This document shows, piece by piece, positions 11,132-22,301 of a stretch of DNA of 64,000 nt. Each line of letters opens with the position of its first letter. Within the stretch, counting starts at the first letter, position 1. The notes below the pieces were generated by a model. That model saw nothing but the letters and a program-made list of their open reading frames with translations. It did no database searches and had not been told where the DNA came from. Made by a program: the position numbers and the translations under genes. Origin of the DNA: Cocos nucifera. Its lineage: Eukaryota; Streptophyta; Magnoliopsida; Arecales; Arecaceae. The stretch lies in assembly GCA_006176705.1 (NCBI GenBank), contig QRFJ01002516.1, forward strand, positions 186,001 to 250,000, in the 5' to 3' direction.

Positions 11132-12742
11132 TCAAAAGGCTTCAGACTTGTGTCTCATAAGATACACATACCCATACCTAGACAGATCATCGGTAAAGGT
11201 AATGAAGTAGACAAAATTGCCTCTAGCCGGCACATCGAATGGGCCGCACACATCAGTATGTACTAGGGCAAGGAGATCTGTGGCCCTCTCCCCATGTCCA
11301 ACAAAAGGGAGTTTAGTCATTTTGCCTTGAAGACAAGATTCACAAGTTGGATATGACTCAAAAGTCAATGGACTCAATAGCCCATTTTTCTCCAATTTGT
11401 TAATCCTATCTTCTGCTATATGACCTAATCTCAGGTGCCATAGATATCTGTCGTTTGGACTATCCCTAGGTCGTTTGGCATTCACGTTTTGCTCGATAGT
11501 TAAAATAGGTACATCAATATGCAACTGATAAAGACCATTAACAAGGAAACCATTTGCAATTTTATTTCTTTCATAAAGAATGTTACAATGGTCCTTAAAG
11601 AAGGTGATCACATAACCTTCTTGTGCTAAGCATGAAACAGAAATCAAATTCCTGCTAGCTGCAGGCACATAATAACAGTCTTTTAAAACTAAGTCTAAAC
11701 CAGATGGTAATCGCAGAGGGTATGTTCCCACGGCTACTGCAGCAACTCTTGCTCCATTACCGACGCGTAGGATCATGTCTCCATCCCTCAGCCTCCTGCT
11801 ATCCTCAAGACCCTGCATAGAAGTGCACAGATGAGCACTAGAACCAGAGTCAAGCACCCAACTGGATGCAGAAGAAACCGTAAGGTTAGACTCAATAACG
11901 AGCATACCTCCAGAAGGACCTTCCTTCTTGTTCTTCAGGGTGGCCAGGTAAGTAGGGCAGTTCCGCTTCCAATGGCCGTCGCTGTTGCAATGGAAACACT
12001 TTCCTTTGCCATCGACCTTCTTCTTCGGTTCTGCCTTCTTCTTCTTTGATCCTTCTACCTTTTGCTTTTTCACAGACTTCTTTTTCTTTCCATAAGACTT
12101 TCTTTTGGAAGAAGTCCGTTCCATAGCAAGAACTGAGCCTTTAGAACCTTTCATAGAAAGCTCAGCGGTAACCAGCATATTCATCAACTCGGCCAAGGAA
12201 TTTTGAAGTTTATGCATGTGGTAATTCATGATGAATTGCCCATATGCATCAGTCAAGGATTGCAGAATAATATCGTTCTGCAAGTCCAAGTCCAACTTCA
12301 CACCGAGCTTCTCAAGCTCTTCCATGTCCTTGATCATTGTCAGACAGTGATCTTGGACTGACTGCCCATCACGCATCTTAGCCTTAAAAAGTCATTTCGT
12401 GACTTGATATTTGGCTGCGCGACTCTGTTCACCAAACATCTCCTGCAGGTGAGCCAACATTTGGCGAGCAGTCCCGATATCTTCATGTTGGCGCTGGAGC
12501 TCATCAGACATCGAGCCCAACATGTAGTATCTGGCCTTATTGTCTTCGTCAATCCATTTTTCCAGAGACGCTCTCTGTTCAGTGGATGGACGAGCTGGTA
12601 AGGTGGGAGGGTCCTGGTCCAAAACATGTGTTAACTTCTCTGAACCCAAAACAATTTTGTAGTTCCTGAGCCAATCTTTATAATTGGGTCCAGTCAGTCT
12701 ATGTGTGTCTAGGATACGTGCCAGTGGGTTGGACGCAGACAT
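11132..12742 (-). pseudogene. Element C gag, protease and integrase N-terminus
   Basis: ATG at 12742 (product begins MSASNPLARILDTH) was chosen because homologous frames start there in F and upstream sequence is leader. The frame runs 537 codons to 11132 with one in-frame TGA at 12392-12394, where CGA would fit. Domains: gag of the UBN2 type (residues 1-200), lysine-rich stretch, zinc knuckle CX2CX4HX4C (CFHCNSDGHWKRNC, 11957-11998), aspartic protease motif VLDSGSSAH (near 11850), the GAG-pre-integrase HHCC region (WHLRLGH to CESCLQGK), and the first IN catalytic Asp in HTDVCGP. It ends in an extra T in a T-run in the SEAF codons, which shifts integrase into another frame. Gag would form the particle, protease mature it, and integrase insert the cDNA. 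Confidence 0.9.
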
Positions 12743-14595
12743 TTTCCTGTAGAGAGTCAAAGATTCTAGTTAGATACTGTAATTTTGACTTGACCAATTT
12801 GTTTAGGGATTTTATTTTTAAACAAATTAGCTCCCACTATTTTCTCGGATCCCTACACTCCCTCTGTAGAGATGCGAAAATCTCCGCGATTGATGATTTC
12901 TAGTGGGTGGTGCGGTCTCACCAACTGACTCATCACCTCACCTAACAGTTATTGGTGATGGGTTAGCCAATGAGTGAACAACTCTTGTTCAATGATTCTC
13001 TAATCATGGTGCACCCAAACTTGGTCTCTAATTCATGAATCTCACCGTATCCGGAATATTGATCCACTCCTTAGTTAAGTCAGACCCACCATTTGCATAG
13101 ACTGGGTTCCTAATTGGGTCTCTCACCGTATCCGGAATATTGAGCCCAACTCATCCTCCAGCCCATAGCATCCAATGCCTAATAGACATGGTTGCGTCTT
13201 CCCGGTGCAACTGAGCCACTGTATCCAGCCGAGAACAATCAACCCCGGGAAGGGCCCGCACGTCTACAATGGTGGAAGACCTCGGACTTAATCTTTTCTT
13301 AGGGAGAATTGATTCAGGTCTCATTAAACTAGACTTGGCTTAGTCATAACAATTATGACTAACCTAGTGGCATGGGTCAGCTCGGATTATTGACCACCTC
13401 AGATCAGAACTGTGTCAACAGATATGGCCAGGTAAGTGAGACCGGTGGAAGGAATATGCCGTTAACTCGCACAAGAACGCATTCAGGTCGAGTAGCTTCC
13501 AATTAAAAACCAGTCGGTCGTCTGTGCCAAACTTACCTTAGACACCAAATTGTTGAGTCAGAACCAATTGGGTTAGCCTACAATCCAGACTCTAACCTCT
13601 GAGCCTAATTAGGTCTTGCTTGATCGTGACTCGATCTTGACCCAGACTTAATCCTATTAGGCTGGTCAATTTAAGCATTGTTGATCCCATCTAACCAACT
13701 CTTGATTCGGTTTGATCAACCGCTTAGACCTAATTGAGCTACCCAAGCCCGAACCCAGTATTATGAATATGTCTTAGATCTGAAATTCTCAATTTTAGAC
13801 CTAATTAATATTCCATAAACTTAATTCTTAATTAAGTTGGGTTCATAAACAAAATATGCACAATAAATCCTAGGGTTTCAGGATCTAGGGTTTTGCAGAA
13901 AGTAAGTTTTGGGTTTCTGATTAAGGACGAACACGCAGCACCCCTACACGTCATAAGAACACCCCATCGAATGGGAAGAGAGGGCCTTTAAACCCTTCTT
14001 CGTTCTTATGACCGGACGGCCAAGAGGAACGCCTTAATCAGGAACATGTAAATCTACAAAACAGTTATAGATCTATATCATATATCTCATATACAAATTT
14101 AGATCTAATCAAGGCATATTTTGCATACATCTCATGTATCAAATCATGCATGTTTTCAGATCTAAATTATCACATAATAATCTAAAAAATTAGATTTAAA
14201 TTGATCTAATCAAAATAAATTCTAATCTAGACAATTATGTAGAACTATTCTACAACTAGTCTAGTCATGCATCTATCATATCTCATATGATATTTAAAAT
14301 TAAATAATTTTTATTTGCTGTTTATCAGATGTTATTATAACACTTATAATATCAGAAAATAGTAAATAAGAAGATCTAAAATATGATTTAATCAGATTAA
14401 ATCAAAGACATGCAAAACTATTCTATAGAACTATTCTATTCTAGAACTAGTCATGCATATCTTCATGTTCTTAGATCCAAATCATTTAATTTTAATTTTT
14501 CTGATTTCAGATCTGATCACATCTCATGTGACATCTGAAATCACTTTATTTTCTAATTAAAATAAAATTAAAATCAGATCTAAACAATTTTAGAA
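12743..14595 (-). other. Untranslated leader of element C
   Basis: About 1.85 kb between primer-binding site and gag start without a substantial open frame. The same leader is found in A (24705-26587), F (41283-43047) and J (61894-63762). It contains a pair of 23-base direct repeats (13040-13062 and 13121-13143). Retroelement leaders usually carry packaging and dimerisation signals; which part does so here cannot be told from sequence alone. Confidence 0.75.
13040..13143 (-). repeat. Paired palindrome-bearing repeats in the C leader
   Basis: Two identical 23-base units (core CCGTATCCGGAATATTGA, + strand) at 13040-13062 and 13121-13143, 81 bases apart. Each contains the self-complementary TCCGGA. 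Both units are recognisable in F (41580-41602 and about 41660-41682), and in decayed form in A (25001-25022 and about 25083-25103) and J (about 62196-62218 and 62275-62299). Confidence 0.7.
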
Positions 14596-14612
14596 CCATG
14601 GCTCTGATACCA
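14596..14612 (-). promoter_or_regulatory. Primer-binding site of element C
   Basis: - strand TGGTATCAGAGCCATGG lies two bases inside the 5' LTR. It begins TGG and matches the 3' end of initiator Met-tRNA, the usual primer of plant copia elements. Confidence 0.88.
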
Positions 14613-14614
14613 GT

Positions 14615-16888
14615 TGAAGGGAAATCCTGATTTCCCGGTCCAGGTTCGTCCAGATCTGATTAGATCAAGAGATATATTTCAAAAATTTTCTCTTGATCTC
14701 AATCAGATCTTGATATGTTTCAGATCTGATTCTTATTATTTTAATAAATAAAATAAAATAAGATAAATTAAATCAAATTTAATTTACCTGATTTGGGTAA
14801 TCCTATTACCCTGTAGATGATCCTGATTGCAGCGGAAGGTTCTGGATCTTAGCCACGCAAGCGCCTGGCCTCTACCGGTATCCACTCGGGTTGGATCTGG
14901 AGATCCTCTTCTTCTCTATCACACCTCCAAAAATCAGATCTGGATCTGATCTGGAGGATCTTCAAAACTCTTTTGAAGATCTGCAGTCGTCCTTTTGCAG
15001 CAGCGCAGCCTTCTTGCTTTTGATCGCCTTTCCTTGATCTGAATCGCACCAACCTAAGTCCAAAACACCTTTTGGACGTGGAGAGCAAGGGGAGAAGAGA
15101 GTATGGCATGGAGAAGGAGGGGAGAGGCAGCCTTGGGGCGTGGGAAATCTCTATTGAATTCACTTAGGGTTGGGCGCAGGGTCTTATTTATAGACCTCTT
15201 GTGATCCAACTCCTCTTCCTCTCAACCAATCACAACCCTTTGTGAAATCAGATCTAAATCTGATTGGTTGAAAAAGAGACCCCTGGATTCCTCCTTAGAG
15301 GGCGCCTAAGACCAGTCAAACTGGATTCTTAGTAGAACTCTGATTGGAATCCAAAAGGGAGGTGGAGTCCTTGTCCAACAAGGACTCCTAGGCGCCTCCT
15401 ACTTGGGCTCACGCCACCCTTGGCGTGCGCCCTTCTCCTTGCCAGGTTCTGGCAGGGGGACAGGCCCCCACCAGCTCTCCAATAGGTGCATGACATGTGG
15501 TCAAAAGTCAAAGGGTCAATGGTCAACGTTTGACCAGTCAAAGGTAGACTTTTGACCAAAGTCAAAGAACAAGAAATGGCAGGTGACCAAAAATGGCAGG
15601 TAATGTCTTACAAATAAGACAACCTATTCTGACTTGGACAACCTCCAGTCAGACCATATGAAGGCCTCTGATTGAGCACAAACTCCTTTGGCTCAGTCAG
15701 GACAACTTATTTATGATAGTAAAAGAAGAACGTTAGGTTCAATCGAGTGCTAGCACGATTTCCTTGAACCTAATTGAATCTCATTCAGATCAATTGAACT
15801 AGATCAGTTCAATTGATGATCACCAGATTCAAACCCTTGTTTGTGTGACCCAGTTAGGTTCAGTTCTGTATGGTAATGGGATATGTCATGATCTCTATCA
15901 TAGACATCATCGAAACTCCTTTCGATGGATCAGAACTCTTCTGATTCGAACAGCTAGAATGATCGATCATCTAAATCATTCTAATTGCTCCCAAAATCCA
16001 CCAGTGACACCTAGCAGTATATGGTGGCAACCCATCAGAGCTGAATGCGAACCTCTTGGTGCAGCTACCTGTGTGATTCAGTTCTTCTATCTTGAGCCCC
16101 GATCAGATTAGGGTTAAGGTGAACTCGTCAAACCCTAGTCTCTGTCATATGATGTAATCATTCGATTCGAGTCCAATGTGAAAATCTAAATAGAAACTCT
16201 TTCTATTATTTCACTCTGCCATGGCCATGGGCTTCTGGACTTGATTCTCATGATCATCATAGGGCTACTCCTCTACCACCGAGGTAGATAGATTCCATCT
16301 TGATGCAATCCAGTTCCTACAATGAACATGCTATAGCCAACATACACCTCAGGGTTCCATATGGCTAGGAGACCGAGTAATGGTGTAGTCAAACTATAAC
16401 ACCCTCAAGGTGAACTGCCGATGCATCTCAGGTCAAAGAACCAGACACACTACTGCAGCATCGAGTCAGTCATTGACGAGAAGGTAGACTCCCTAATGAC
16501 TACTCGAGGTGGTCACGCTCAGTGCCCTCGTTCTCTAACGAGTACCTGTACTCTCGCTCCGGTGTCTCCACACCGTAGACTCAAGACTCATCTACTAAAG
16601 AGAAGCGATCGTACACCAACCTTCCGGATCAATCACCATCCTCGTGATGATCCTATGGTCGGAAGCTGTTTATGAGTTAATAATAATTATTCATGTCTTA
16701 AATTTTCAACTCTTAAAAATATGAATTATCATTACCATTAACTCAAAGGATGTATCACAGACACTAAATACACATGTGTGATAGAAAATAACCCATTTCA
16801 TTAATTATAGTCAAAATTATAATTTTGCCCCTAGAAGTGTATTACAAGTGTCAGCCAATTCTGGCTTCTAGGGCACATATATCTAACA
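14615..16888 (-). repeat. 5' LTR of element C
   Basis: 2274 bases, TG...CA. Carries the promoter driving the element: TATA box at 15184-15193 and W-box cluster at 15500-15565. Nearly identical to 6720-8999. Confidence 0.93.
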
Positions 16889-16893
16889 CCAAT
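16889..16893. repeat. Right target-site duplication of element C
   Basis: CCAAT, an exact copy of 6715-6719. The uninterrupted B LTR at 22302 onward has a single CCAAT at the same place, so the pre-insertion sequence is known from within the window. Confidence 0.92.
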
Positions 16894-18723
16894 CGATCAA
16901 TTAATAAAGTAAGTGAGTAGAGTATTGTCCCTAGAGGATCGAAAAATAAGTACTGAAAAGCTCTTTCCTATGCTTTATTTAGAAGATCGATTTATGAGAA
17001 TAAGAAAAATAAAGAACAAAATAAAAAAATAATTAAAAATTATAAGAAAATAGAAAGAGTATAATTATTAGGATTTTAAACTTAAGAGCAATAGGTTACT
17101 AAGGCAATTGGTTCACCAACTTAGTTAATACAATATTCAGGTTATTAGATTAATTTTATTTCATGTGACGATGGAGTCTCCTAGTTTATTCACTATCCTT
17201 TGGTCCAGGCATAGCAAAACTATCAATATTTATTAATTATCCTTTGATCCAGGTGTAATTTAAATAAATATTGATGCATTAAGTTATGTAAAACCCTCTA
17301 ATTAAAATACGTTGCATCCAAAGCGCACTAAAATTTTTGTATGCATATGAATTCTAATTTGATTCATAATATAAGGTATATAATCAAGTAGCAATAACAT
17401 AGATGTATTTGGTCCATATCATCTATGTTCATCAGATCAATTAGAAGATGGTCAGTAATCTAAAAGCATTAAGATCAGATTTATATACTTCTCATGAATA
17501 AAATCTAAAATTAAATATAAATCATACTAAATATTGTATCAAAAGAGTGGCTACATCTTAGCCTTAGTAAAAGAAAATTTAGTTCATGATAATAAGTTCA
17601 AAAATAGCAAATAAAATAAAAAGCATGAAGAAATTAGACTGTTTATTCGTTGAAATTGGTTGTCCGTTGCTCTTGGTATGGAGAACTCAATGAAGAAGAA
17701 AGTTGCTTTATGTACTAGCCTTCGGAAGAAGAAAAGAAGAGGAAAGAAAAATAACAAAAAAAACTCTTTCTCTTCTCTCCCTATACACCTCTCTCTCTCT
17801 TCTCTCTATTTCTCCCTATTTTCTCTTTATTTTCAACTCTATATTTTTTGTTCTCCTTCTCTTCTTTTCGACAACAGCAGGCAGCAGGCCTTTAAATAGG
17901 CTAATCCAGGTGGTCTTGGATCAAAATCCCATTCAAATCGGGTTTAAAACTCTCAAAATAACTCAAAAAAACCCTGGATCAATTTTGACTGTTGGATGTC
18001 GATCAAATGGGCCAAAAATCACTCAAAAATTATTTTAAAAATCTAAATCAAGACAAAATTCATTTGGACCGTTGGATCAGTCTTGAAGATCAAATTTGGG
18101 CCATTAGATCGTGCCCAAGGAAGCCTCTGATTCTTAGTTTAAAATTGGTAACGCATCTCCGTCGTTGGATCTCGACCAGGAGCAGCATCCGTCGTTCGCC
18201 AGCATATAGATTTCCGCCATTCGATCAAATTCCAATGAACAACATCCATCAGATCAGGCAAAATTTCTAGAATACCCTCTGTAGACCATGCATGAGCCCG
18301 ACGTTGCATGGACCACCGCTTTCTTCAGCCAATCGGAGCGCGCTTGTCCCCATGAAATCCCCAAAATGCCCTCATCTAGTTACGGTAGTGGTCCACCGTG
18401 CGTCGCAAAAAATTCTAACGTCAGCATGGCATAAGCTGGGCATCAGCAAGTGGTCAGTCTGAGCGCAGTCGGGTCGGGCAGTCTGCTGAGCCGATTTGAA
18501 TCGAACCGATAGGCTTTTTTTTTTATTTTTTTTGAAATTCAATTTCAAGCTCGTTTGAAGTCCGTTTTGCTTGAAATTTATTTCATTTGATCCAAAAAAA
18601 TAAGATCTTCATATTGATAGCCTACTTTTCTATATAAGATTAATAAAAATATTAAATTTTTAAAAATAAATTAATTTATTTTATAATTTAATACTTTTAT
18701 TAGTGTATTTTTACTACTTATCA
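16894..18723 (-). mobile_element. 3' LTR of element B, remainder
   Basis: Continues from 6719 and ends ...CTACTTATCA. Aligns with 22340-24181 throughout, including the CTCTTTCCTATGCTTTATTT segment near 16960 and the pyrimidine-rich CTCTCTCTC tract near 17790. Total LTR length is about 1.87 kb. Open frames at 17660-18270 lie in low-complexity LTR sequence and are not considered genes. Confidence 0.85.
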
Positions 18724-18736
18724 CATCCCCCAATTT
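18724..18736 (-). promoter_or_regulatory. Polypurine tract of element B
   Basis: - strand CTAAATTGGGGGATG directly precedes the 3' LTR start TGATAAGTAG. A, G-rich tract of this type is typical of Ty3-gypsy elements. Confidence 0.72.
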
Positions 18737-19790
18737 AGTCATTGCTAGTCCCATAGCAATGCTTTATTTAATACCATGTTTCAATAAGATCATCCATCAA
18801 AAAGATAAATCTAGAGTTAAAGGTCAAAAAGTTTAGAAAATACCACTAACTAAGCATTGAGCTTTAGAAGCAAATTTTGCAGTCAGTACAATTAACAACT
18901 TCCTTAGATTTCATCAAAGATCTATAGCATTTATGTTCGTGATGACTAACTTAGCATTTCAGTGTTAATTTAAAGGACAAAAGTATCCTCTCTTATCATC
19001 TATTTTGATTAATTTTTCATACATTTCTAATTTTATACTCATGAATTAAGATAGCTTTCATACTGCCTCATTTTTTTTTCTTTTTTTATTTTTTTATGTG
19101 CTGAGCATCCTGACCTTCCTTCCATTATTTTACGTGAATTTTCATACTTGACCTAGGTGTAAAGACCCAGTTACTAGGCTTTGGACAATCTACATATACT
19201 CTATCTTTTGCACTTTATTTTTAGGCAGGTAGCTCTTTCCTTAAATTTAAATTTTTTTGATTAGAATATATATTAATTATCAATTTTTAGTGATAATTGA
19301 ATTCTCAGTTGGTCTTATAATCAATATCTACTTTGCCTTATTAGTGTGCATGTGCAATTAGAAGTGCTAATAGTCTTTTGATGACCTAAGTAGGCTGCTA
19401 AAAGTTGACCAACTAATCTACTTCTTTAACTCGTTACATTCATTAGCAAATACTTCTATCTTTTATCACTTGTCCAGTCTATCTTGCTCAAGATTTTCTT
19501 CTTGACACATGATTTAAATTTTTTTTTTTTACCCCCCAACTTATTCTACATTATCTCAAAGGAGAAAGAAAGAGTAAAGGTGCAATAAAGAATAGAAAGG
19601 AATACACCTGATTTGGTTCAGTCTAGTTCTTTGAAGCTTTGAAATTTGGCTTGAGCTCTCATTGATTTTTCTCTGCAAAATTAAAAATACACACCAAAGC
19701 AGTAAAAGAGCAATAATAAATTACTTAAAAAATAAAAAAAAATGATCAAAACTAAAAAGAAAAGAAACAACCTATCTAGTAGTTCTGATT
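18737..19790 (-). other. Element B noncoding segment where RT-RH-IN would be expected
   Basis: About 1.05 kb of AT-rich DNA with T-runs (near 19080 and 19530) and no RT, RNase H or integrase motif in any frame. In autonomous Athila/Tat elements this side of the protease carries some 3 kb or more of pol. Its absence is the main reason to call B non-autonomous. Confidence 0.65.
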
Positions 19791-20370
19791 TATAGTCTTC
19801 AGCTTGACTTTCTTTGAGTTCTGAGTTGAATCAATCTAGTGCCACTTCAATTGGAATACTTTCATGTTTGGTCGAGTCCTCTTTCAATTGGACATTGCTA
19901 GCTTTTATAGTCTCAAACCTATTTTCTATAGAATTCTCATATACTGAATTATCAATAATATCAATTAGAAAATAAGTTTGATTATCATCAGGATGTTTAG
20001 TATCTTTGAAAACATTAAAAGTAACTTGTTCATCTTGGATTCTAAGAATTAATTTTTTTTATTGAACATCTATTAAAGCTCCTCCAGTAGCTAAAAAGGG
20101 TCTTCCTAAAATAAGGGGTACATCATAATCTTCTTCCATATCAAGAACAATAAAATCAATAGGAAAAATAAACTTGTTTACCTTTACCAAGACATCCTCC
20201 ACTATACCTCTTGGATATTTGATGGATCTATCGGCTAATTGAAGAGTAATAGTGGTAGGCTTCGGTTCTCCTAGACCAAGCTTCCTAAAAATAGAAAAAG
20301 GCATGAGATTAATACTTGCTCCTAAATCACATAAAACTTTATCAAAACTACAATCACCAATAATGCAAGG
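19791..20370 (-). pseudogene. Element B aspartic protease (Ty3-gypsy, Athila-type)
   Basis: The - strand reads CDLGASINLMP at about 20300-20340, where DLGAS is the active-site form seen in many Athila-type proteases. It continues into the 81-codon open frame 20304-20059: FRKLGLGEPKPT, LADRS, IVEDVLVKV, then the flap/C-terminal ILGRPFLATG. A stop at 20059 is followed in phase by recognisable downstream sequence (QDEQVTFNVFKDTKHPDD) to about 19795, where homology to the family stops. It would process gag. Homology is by recognition of conserved motifs; it is broken by stops and lacks everything after the protease. Confidence 0.82.
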
Positions 20371-22096
20371 GATAGTAAAACTTTCCCTGGATCTTTTAGC
20401 TTCTGTGGTAATTTATTTTGAAGTATTGCTGAGCATTCTTCATTCAAATTTATTCTCTCATGCTCCTTCAGCTTTTTCTTATTTGTTAGAATTTCTTTTG
20501 AGAAACTTGGCATACCTAGACATTTGAGTGATAGCATCTACAAAAGAAATATTAATATATAAATTCTTTAAAATTTTGAAAAAGTTAGAAAATTCCTTAT
20601 CTGGATGCCGTATTTATCTCTCTGGAAATGGTAGTGGCGGCACATAGGGCTTCACATTTGGATTGGCAAACTGTATACCTGGAGACCATCCATCTGCTGG
20701 TTATTTTGGTGACTGATGAATTTTAGTTGATAATTCCTTATTTATAGTTAGCTCTTCAGTCTCTTTCTTCTGATGTGGCTCCTCCAGCTTTTTACCACTT
20801 CTTAGGGGATAGCATTGACTTTCTTCCTTAGATTGGTCTTCGTGTTGCTAGGCAAGGATCCCTGAGGTCTCTTGGAGATTATTTTAGCCATTTGGCCTAT
20901 TTGCATCTCCAATTTTTGAACTGCTGCTGCTTGGTCCTGCTTAAGCTTGGCTTCCAAATTTTTTATAGTTGCTTTTTAGTTTTGCATGTATTTGACCATC
21001 AGCTCCTCGATGTTGGACTTCTTTTCAGGTACTTGAAATCCTGGGGGTGGCTGTTATGCTGCATTTTGATTGCTCCATGAGAAATTTGGATGCTGCCTCC
21101 ACCCTTGATTGTATATGTTGGAGTAGGAATTATTTTATTGCGGTCTGAAAAAATTACCAACATAATTAGCTGTATCAGTTGCTTTAGCAAAAGGATTACC
21201 TCTATGGCAGTTGCTTGTATCGTGTCCTCCTCCACATAGGTCATAAGTGATGCTCTGAATATGCATAGCTGTTCCCTTCAAGTTGTTGACTTTGACTCTA
21301 AGGGCTGTAATTTCAACTAGTAAGATTGGCATGCAATCTACTCCCTGCACAGCTGCTGATCTTTTCGGCATCATGCATTCTATTTGCCACTGATAGCTAT
21401 TTGATGCCATCTCATCAATCAGATCAAAAGCTTCTTCCTTCATTTTTTGGTTAATGGTTCCTCGTACTGCTGCATCAATTATAGAATGATTAGTAGGAGA
21501 TAAACTATTATAGAAAGTTTGTACCTGAAGCCATACGGATAGTTGATGATGTGGACATCTCCTCAGTAGTTTCTTGAAATGCTTCCAAGCCTCATATAGT
21601 GTCTCCATGTCCATTTGCACAAAAGAAGTGATATCGTTGCACATCTTAGTAGTCTTGGAAGGTGGAAAGTACTTGCCTAAGAATTTTTAAGCTAGGACAT
21701 CCCAAGTTATGATAGAACCTGCAGGAAAAGAATGAAGCCAGCTTTTAGCTTTGTTCCATAAAGAGAAAGAAAATAACCTTAATCTAACAGCATCATCCAA
21801 CACCCCATTAATTTTAAAAGTATCACAAAATTCAAAAAAGTTAGAAATATGGGCATTTGGATCATCATGCACGTGTCCACTAAAAGGATAGTTGATTGAA
21901 TCTTTTGGATCATCATCGATTTTATTTCGAAGTTGTTTGCTCGCACAGGCGGTCTCCTGATGCTCGAAGCTGCATCGGCTATAGATGGTGTGATGTAATC
22001 ATTTAATGGATGATGTGCTGCTCGAATAGCTTCATGTTGTTCCTCGATTGCCATATCCAATCCCAGATTGACGTCGTTAGGATCTTCAGTTGCCAT
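20371..22096 (-). pseudogene. Element B gag (Ty3-gypsy, Athila/Tat-type)
   Basis: ATG at 22096 (MATEDPND...). The first about 57 codons end at NNFEIKS, then a frameshift. The next frame has the gag helical core (FEFCDTFKINGV, LFSFSLWNKAKSWL; 21687-21872), then ETLYEAWKHFKKLLRRCPHH and VQTFYNSLSP (21480-21600), QRQ-like EMASNSYQW, and a zinc knuckle whose first Cys is Tyr (YDLCGGGHDTSNC, near 21215). After another shift come the glycine/proline tail (20999-21130) and the QMAKIISKRPQGSLPSN segment near 20830-20890 that links gag to protease in this family. It would form the particle shell. Several stops and at least two frameshifts are present. Confidence 0.85.
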
Positions 22097-22275
22097 GTTT
22101 CTTTCTTATTGTAGTCTTTTGATGGTTCTTTCAATTTCTGAATCTAAAGATAGTAAGTTACTATGTCCAGTACGTGTCATGCACTGAATAAATTTAAAAA
22201 TAAAGTAAGAATAAAAATTAAAAATAAAATTCTAAAGTAAAGCTAGGATCAAAATTTTAATATTATTTTAGACAC

Positions 22276-22295
22276 AATCTCCGACAATGGCACCA
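22276..22295 (-). promoter_or_regulatory. Primer-binding site of element B
   Basis: - strand TGGTGCCATTGTCGGAGATT, six bases inside the 5' LTR. It resembles the Asp-tRNA type site (TGGCGCCGTTGCCGGGGAT) of Athila-like elements. The mismatches are all C-to-T or G-to-A, consistent with decay of methylated cytosines. Confidence 0.72.
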
Positions 22296-22301
22296 AAAAC
22301 T

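Larger units (their letters stand above)
6720..16888 (-). mobile_element. Element C: complete young Ty1-copia retrotransposon
   Basis: A full-length element of 10,169 bases with LTRs at 6720-8999 and 14615-16888, both starting TG and ending CA. Between them lie a Met-tRNA primer-binding site, leader, gag-PR-IN-RT-RH and a polypurine tract, all on the - strand. A perfect 5-base duplication CCAAT (6715-6719 and 16889-16893) flanks it. The LTRs differ by roughly ten substitutions and five small indels by eye. Gag-pol has one stop and one frameshift before RT, one more stop between IN and RT, and a deletion in RNase H, so it could not move without help. Domain order and IN/RT motifs suggest the Tork/Angela group; this lineage call is from recognition, not a tree. 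Confidence 0.93.

Noticed and set aside
14596..14612. tRNA gene suggested by TGGTATCAGAGCC motifs here and at 47026, 51103 and 63763
   Set aside because: Each lies next to an LTR end and has no cloverleaf around it; they are primer-binding sites.
17660..18270. Three overlapping + strand frames of 79-111 codons
   Set aside because: Inside the LTR of B, over A-rich and CT-rich simple sequence; the copy at 23100-23900 does not keep the same frames.
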